Below, one piece after another: positions 59,477 to 64,000 of a stretch of DNA of 64,000 bases. The position numbers and the translations under genes were made by a program. The notes beneath the pieces are model-generated. The model searched no databases, was not told the DNA's origin, and worked only from the letters and a program-made list of their open reading frames with translations. The DNA is taken from assembly GCA_024305405.1 (NCBI GenBank), contig JAKNDB010000109.1, positions 744,001 to 808,000 of the forward strand, read 5' to 3'. Source of the DNA: Dirofilaria immitis. Taxonomy: Eukaryota; Nematoda; Chromadorea; Rhabditida; Onchocercidae. Position 1 is the first letter of the stretch. Each line of letters begins with the position of its first letter.

Positions 59477-62121
59477 ATATTATTTGTATTAATATTAAAA
59501 TTCATATAATTTTAATTGATTATGATGATATACTTTAGTATATATTTATTAAAATGTATCGTGATAAATCAATTTTCTTTCTTTCTTTCCTTTTCTTTTT
59601 TTTGTTATTGTTGTATTTTTTAATTTATTATAAATTGCCTTAATAAATATAATTATTGAGAAAAAAAAAGGAAAGAAAATTTTTACTCGAAATTTGTTTA
59701 TTTTTAATTTCAACAAAGTTTATTTTTAGTAATAAAATAAACATTGAAAGTATTCCTCAACATTTAGGATATGAATTAAATATGTAAAAAATTAAAATGA
59801 AATTTTCCATAGGATTATCAATGGTGAATTATGGTTTCTTTTTTTTCTTCTTACTTTTTATTGAATATGCTAATTAAAAAATTCTGAATAAACATCGGGT
59901 ATTGAAGAATCGAGCTTTGAAATGTGATTTATAATTATGGATAATAATACTCCTAATAAAAATTTGAATAGAAATAAATGATCGAATGCAAATTATTATA
60001 ATAACATATATATAATTTTAGCAGTGAATAAAATGATTTATATATATATATATATATCTTTTGAGCATAGCAATTATAACAGACTTCTAATTTTAATTGT
60101 AAAATATGAAAAAATTGCAGTATTTTATTTAGAAATTTAAGTGGGATAAAACGAAACTTTTATTTATTGCTATATCATTTACTCCAAAAGTTATAGATAT
60201 TATACCAATTAAATTTAGGGATTAAATTAATCAATGTGGAAAATGAATTATCAAAAGGGAACTAAAATCAGTTTTAAATGTATAAATTTAATTTTAGGTA
60301 GTATACTAAATTAGGTCATATGCAATAAATCTTGAATACCGCAAAACATACAATTCTTTTTCAATAAATTGAATAATAGCTCCTGAATGAGGAAATAATG
60401 TATCAAGCATTATCACTCATCTATACTTAACTGATCGATATCTAAAGGTCTCTTATGATCATTCTACGAGATGCGAAAACAAATATTTTTTTAACTATCA
60501 ACATCAAATCAATTTATCACTGGTTGAAGCAAATTCGACAAATTGTGATCGCAAGGTTGTAAAATATCGCTATCATATAAATAATATTTGCTTTATCGTT
60601 ATTGAAAAACCATTAATTTTGAAATTTGTCAAAGTTTCAAAATCATTTACTTTATCATCACATCCATTTCATCTTTCATATTGTTCTGAACATTATATCA
60701 AGTGATTATTCGGAATTTTATTGATAGGCATTAAATTTAATTGGTTACTTCTGATTGATGATAACAGTGTAATTGTTATTGCGATTACGTTATGTTAGAT
60801 TAATGATGATTTAATGGATGAAAATAAGAAATGTATTGCTAATAATTTTGTGAATTTAAAATTTTATAAAACATTATTTTGAACAAAGTTGAAACAGAAA
60901 TAAACTAAACAATATACCTATCAAGAATAGTAAGTGAATAACGTAAACATACATTTAGCATGAGCATAGATTACAAATGATTGTTGAACTAATTATTAAA
61001 AGAACAGAAAAAAATGAAACTATATCAAATAACAATAATTCGATTTTTTCATTCATTATTGGAAATCAAGAATGAGGAAGATCAGAATGATAAACTTTAC
61101 AAAGAATTAAATACATCCATTCTCATTCATTTCGATCAAGCAACAAGGAAAAGGTATGGAAAAATTAAAAGTTAGGAAAGAGAGGATTAAAAATGCAAGA
61201 GAAAACCCGACAAATGAAGTGTTTGAAATTTTCAATTAATAAGTTAATTTAAGCAGCAACTTTTTTCCGTTCTTTTTAATTATTAAATTTATTATATATT
61301 ATATAATTAAAGGACTATAAATGAAAAAAATGCCGCAAACGAATAATTTTATTTATAAAAAACAATTCTTTTATAGTTTATTCATTTTCGTAAAACGTAA
61401 TATGATAAAAATTTTTAGGAAAAGAAAGTATTAATTAGTAATAAATTACTGTTCACCAGTTCTTATAAGAAAATATTAAAATAAATTATGTGACGCAAAT
61501 AATTTTTACATTAATAAGGCAAAAGCTGCTGAAATTTCGCATTATTATTACCATCGCCAAATAATTTAACTATTAAAATAATTAATTCCACTTTCATAAA
61601 CTTCGGACTTTTTAAATCAGTTTTCAACGTTCAACTTAAATTTTCCAACAAAAATATTTCTTTGAATTCCCTTTAAAAATGACATTATTACCGAAAATGC
61701 CTTATTATGATGAAATCAGCATGCAAAAACTGATATCTTCACTAGTACAGGATATTCATAAAAAAATATTGGAAGTGTAAAACAAAAATTTAGTATTACC
61801 TATAAATTTTAAAAATTTTATCATTTCGTGGATTGAACTTATGCAGAATCTCCGTTATTTTTTTCTAAATTTCGAAAATTAATAAATTACAACCTTAAAG
61901 AATGTTTCTTAATGGAACAAAAGCAAATGCCAATAAATATTAATTAGCTCATATTATAAAGGCAATTTCATCAGATGCATCGAAAGCCGTAAGCATTACA
62001 AGACAAGATGATAAAAGCATTAAAAAAAAATTAATTCAACAGTCGTATCAAACAATTAAAACAAATTTCGAAAAACAGAAAATTTTGCTACTAAACTTGC
62101 AAAATTTCATGTCATAGAAAA
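59477..62121. other. Intergenic DNA between convergent genes
   Basis: The GPCR on the plus strand and the kinase on the minus strand end towards each other here. AT-rich, with a TA run near 60041-60056 and no coding similarity. It should hold both 3' UTRs. Confidence 0.6.
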
Positions 62122-63927
62122 TCATAAATTACTTTGTTTTTGTAAATTTAACGCATGTTGCACATAATTTGCAACATATTCCGATGTACCATTTAGGCTA
62201 TCATAATATTTGAAAAATCCATCTCCATGAGCATAGCGTAGTTTGGTCGAGCTTCTGTTTCTTTGACAAGGCTTAAAATTATCCATATGATTTATAAACA
62301 AAGTTAAGCTTTAGTTGGTATTGATAGCTACTTTCGAGAAATTTAAAAATGATTTAAATTTTAAAAATTAGAAGTACCACGAATTGATAAATTGAACAGT
62401 TCTAATTGAGTATACATCCGACGGACCCATTATTGGTGCATCTCCGTAAACGACTTGCTGAAGTTGTACAAAAAGCTCATTTTCGTTAAATCTTGGATAT
62501 GGAAATACACCAAGGGCCACTTCTTGCTGTAAAAAAGAAAACAAATAAGCAAAAAAATAAATAAATAATAAATAAAAAGTAAAAAAAGAAAGCGATGAAT
62601 TATTATTATTTTAACGATGTCAAACAAGATGAATGATATACATTAATCTAAATTAATAATTAGAAGAAAACAAGACAATTCAATCTCATTTGGTTTTTAT
62701 TCAATTTATGCTTAAGCATTCGTAATAAATTAAGACAGTTTATTTCTTGTCATGATGAAAATGAGTTAGATTTACCAATGTAATGCCTAGGCTCCAAACA
62801 TCAGAACGTATATCATATGCAGCATTTGTGAGCAATCTTTCAGGCTACAATTAAAACAATCAGTTAAATAACATTATTGTGACAAAAATATGGTGAAAAA
62901 ATTTTTATTATTCCAAAATCTTGAATAATTAAAAAAAACATTGCTGTCAGAAAAAAAAATTTTTTCCACTAATATATAAGCCATTTATGAAAAAAAAACA
63001 AACTGCCATATATGGTCGGCATCCTGCTTCACGTGTTTGCGCCACAGAATTTATTAAATAACCGGATATTCCGAAATCACAAAGCTTAATATTACCTCTT
63101 AAGTCCAATAAGATATTGGATGGCTTTACATCTAGAATATGACATAATAAGTTCTAAATATTTCTGGCAGGAAAATCTGATATAGGATTTACTTTTATGG
63201 GCATTTGGCATAATTGCCAAATGGATCTCAAATCCAATCCTACCACTATTATGAATATAGTGTTGCTAAAATGTCATTAGAATTTACTAAAATATGCAAA
63301 TCAGATTATCTAGCACCCTAAATTATTTCAATCATGGTAGCCGGAAACTGTTCATATATATTTTGGTATAAGTAAATGTTTGATAAAAGAAATCTTAAAA
63401 GCACAAAAGCAATTTTAATATAGAAAACTTGTACGAAAGAAAATTATATACCTCGATGGATAATTTTAATTTCGTTTTTCAGATGATTTAATGCTTTGAG
63501 AATCTGAAACAGTATTGTTCAAAACATGTTATCATTAAAAAATTTTAAAAATAAAAGAAAAAAGCAAATTGCAAAAAATAGTAAGAATTGTATGGAACTT
63601 CTATTTTGTTTAGATAATCAGAATTCTTCTACTTAATTACTCATCTAAATAATTTGATAATATGAAAACATTTTCCGCATGTTACACCATGCAAACAATA
63701 TATGAATTGCTGTTTATTCTACGTCATTATTGATCAAATGATAATCAATATATGACTAATGATTGAATGTGATTAAATAATCAACTAAAAGATATGTGAT
63801 AATGTACCGATACTGCGACATGGCCAAGTATGCGCTCATCAAAAATGCCACGAGTATGATTATGAATAGTCTTGTACAAATTTTCCAACGATATATCCAT
63901 TAATTCCATACAAACCAAACAATCTCC
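62122..63927 (-). CDS. MAP kinase kinase, MKK4-like, N-terminal part outside the window
   Basis: Dual-specificity kinase that would phosphorylate JNK- or p38-type MAP kinases in the cytoplasm. Exons: 63927-63808, 63503-63452, 63131-63004, 62844-62776, 62526-62378, 62271-62122 (stop TGA). The window contains the hinge region ([11 protein letters not shown]), catalytic loop [11 protein letters not shown], magnesium-binding DFG, activation segment [19 protein letters not shown] with the Ser and Thr that upstream MAP3Ks normally phosphorylate, SDVWSLG, and the C-lobe ending at SNL. The glycine-rich loop and catalytic Lys lie beyond the right edge. [10 protein letters not shown] and the [13 protein letters not shown] segment fit MKK4 better than MKK3/6 (usually KPYMAPER) or MKK7 (AAYMAPER). 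A one-base gap in the A run at 62213-62217 breaks the frame near the end (DF|FKYYDS). Confidence 0.88.
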
Positions 63928-64000
63928 CTAAAATAACTGCCAACTTATGGAAATGAAACTTTTGGAGAAATTATTATTCAATGAAAATGGTTATTCAGAG

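Overview
The window is eukaryotic nuclear DNA: strongly AT-rich, full of simple-sequence tracts, with genes split into small exons by GT-AG introns. Protein similarity, a possible spliced-leader acceptor in front of the first gene, and a fragment that reads like the alphaproteobacterial NADH dehydrogenase subunit NuoM suggest a nematode, most likely a filarial worm with present or past Wolbachia. The nematode and filarial assignments are inference; the exon structures are read from the sequence.

Four genes are recognised. (1) 85-5109, minus: a complete DDX5/DDX17-type (p68) DEAD-box RNA helicase in 12 exons. (2) 17922-27078, minus: a five-transmembrane prominin (CD133 family) in at least 17 exons, with the extreme N-terminus unresolved. 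(3) 51632-59476, plus: a class A biogenic-amine GPCR of the tyramine/octopamine type in 8 exons. (4) 62122-63927, minus, cut by the window edge: the catalytic part of a MAP kinase kinase closest to MKK4. Genes 3 and 4 are convergent. The four do not form a pathway or operon.

The rest (about 5.1-17.9, 27.8-51.6 and 59.5-62.1 kb) is gene-poor. It holds a less AT-rich block with a perfect nuclear-receptor DR1 site and further TGACCT half-sites (11.2-12.5 kb), a microsatellite cluster (12.66-13.61 kb), hairpin-containing tandem repeats (16.2-16.5 kb), ancient tandem duplications (28.4-29.0, 31.5-32.0, 37.6-38.1 kb), a long pure ATG tract (29.3 kb), a GATA-site cluster (29.8-30.0 kb), two inverted-repeat elements (30.2 and 54.8-55.1 kb), four minisatellites, one with a higher-order structure (50.9 kb), and the NuoM-like fragment at 42 kb.

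All four genes carry single-base breaks that nearly all look like one base lost from a homopolymer: runs of five A or T where six are needed, or a G lost at a G|GT splice donor. I read these as consensus errors and not as pseudogenes. Any automatic gene model here will be broken at those points.
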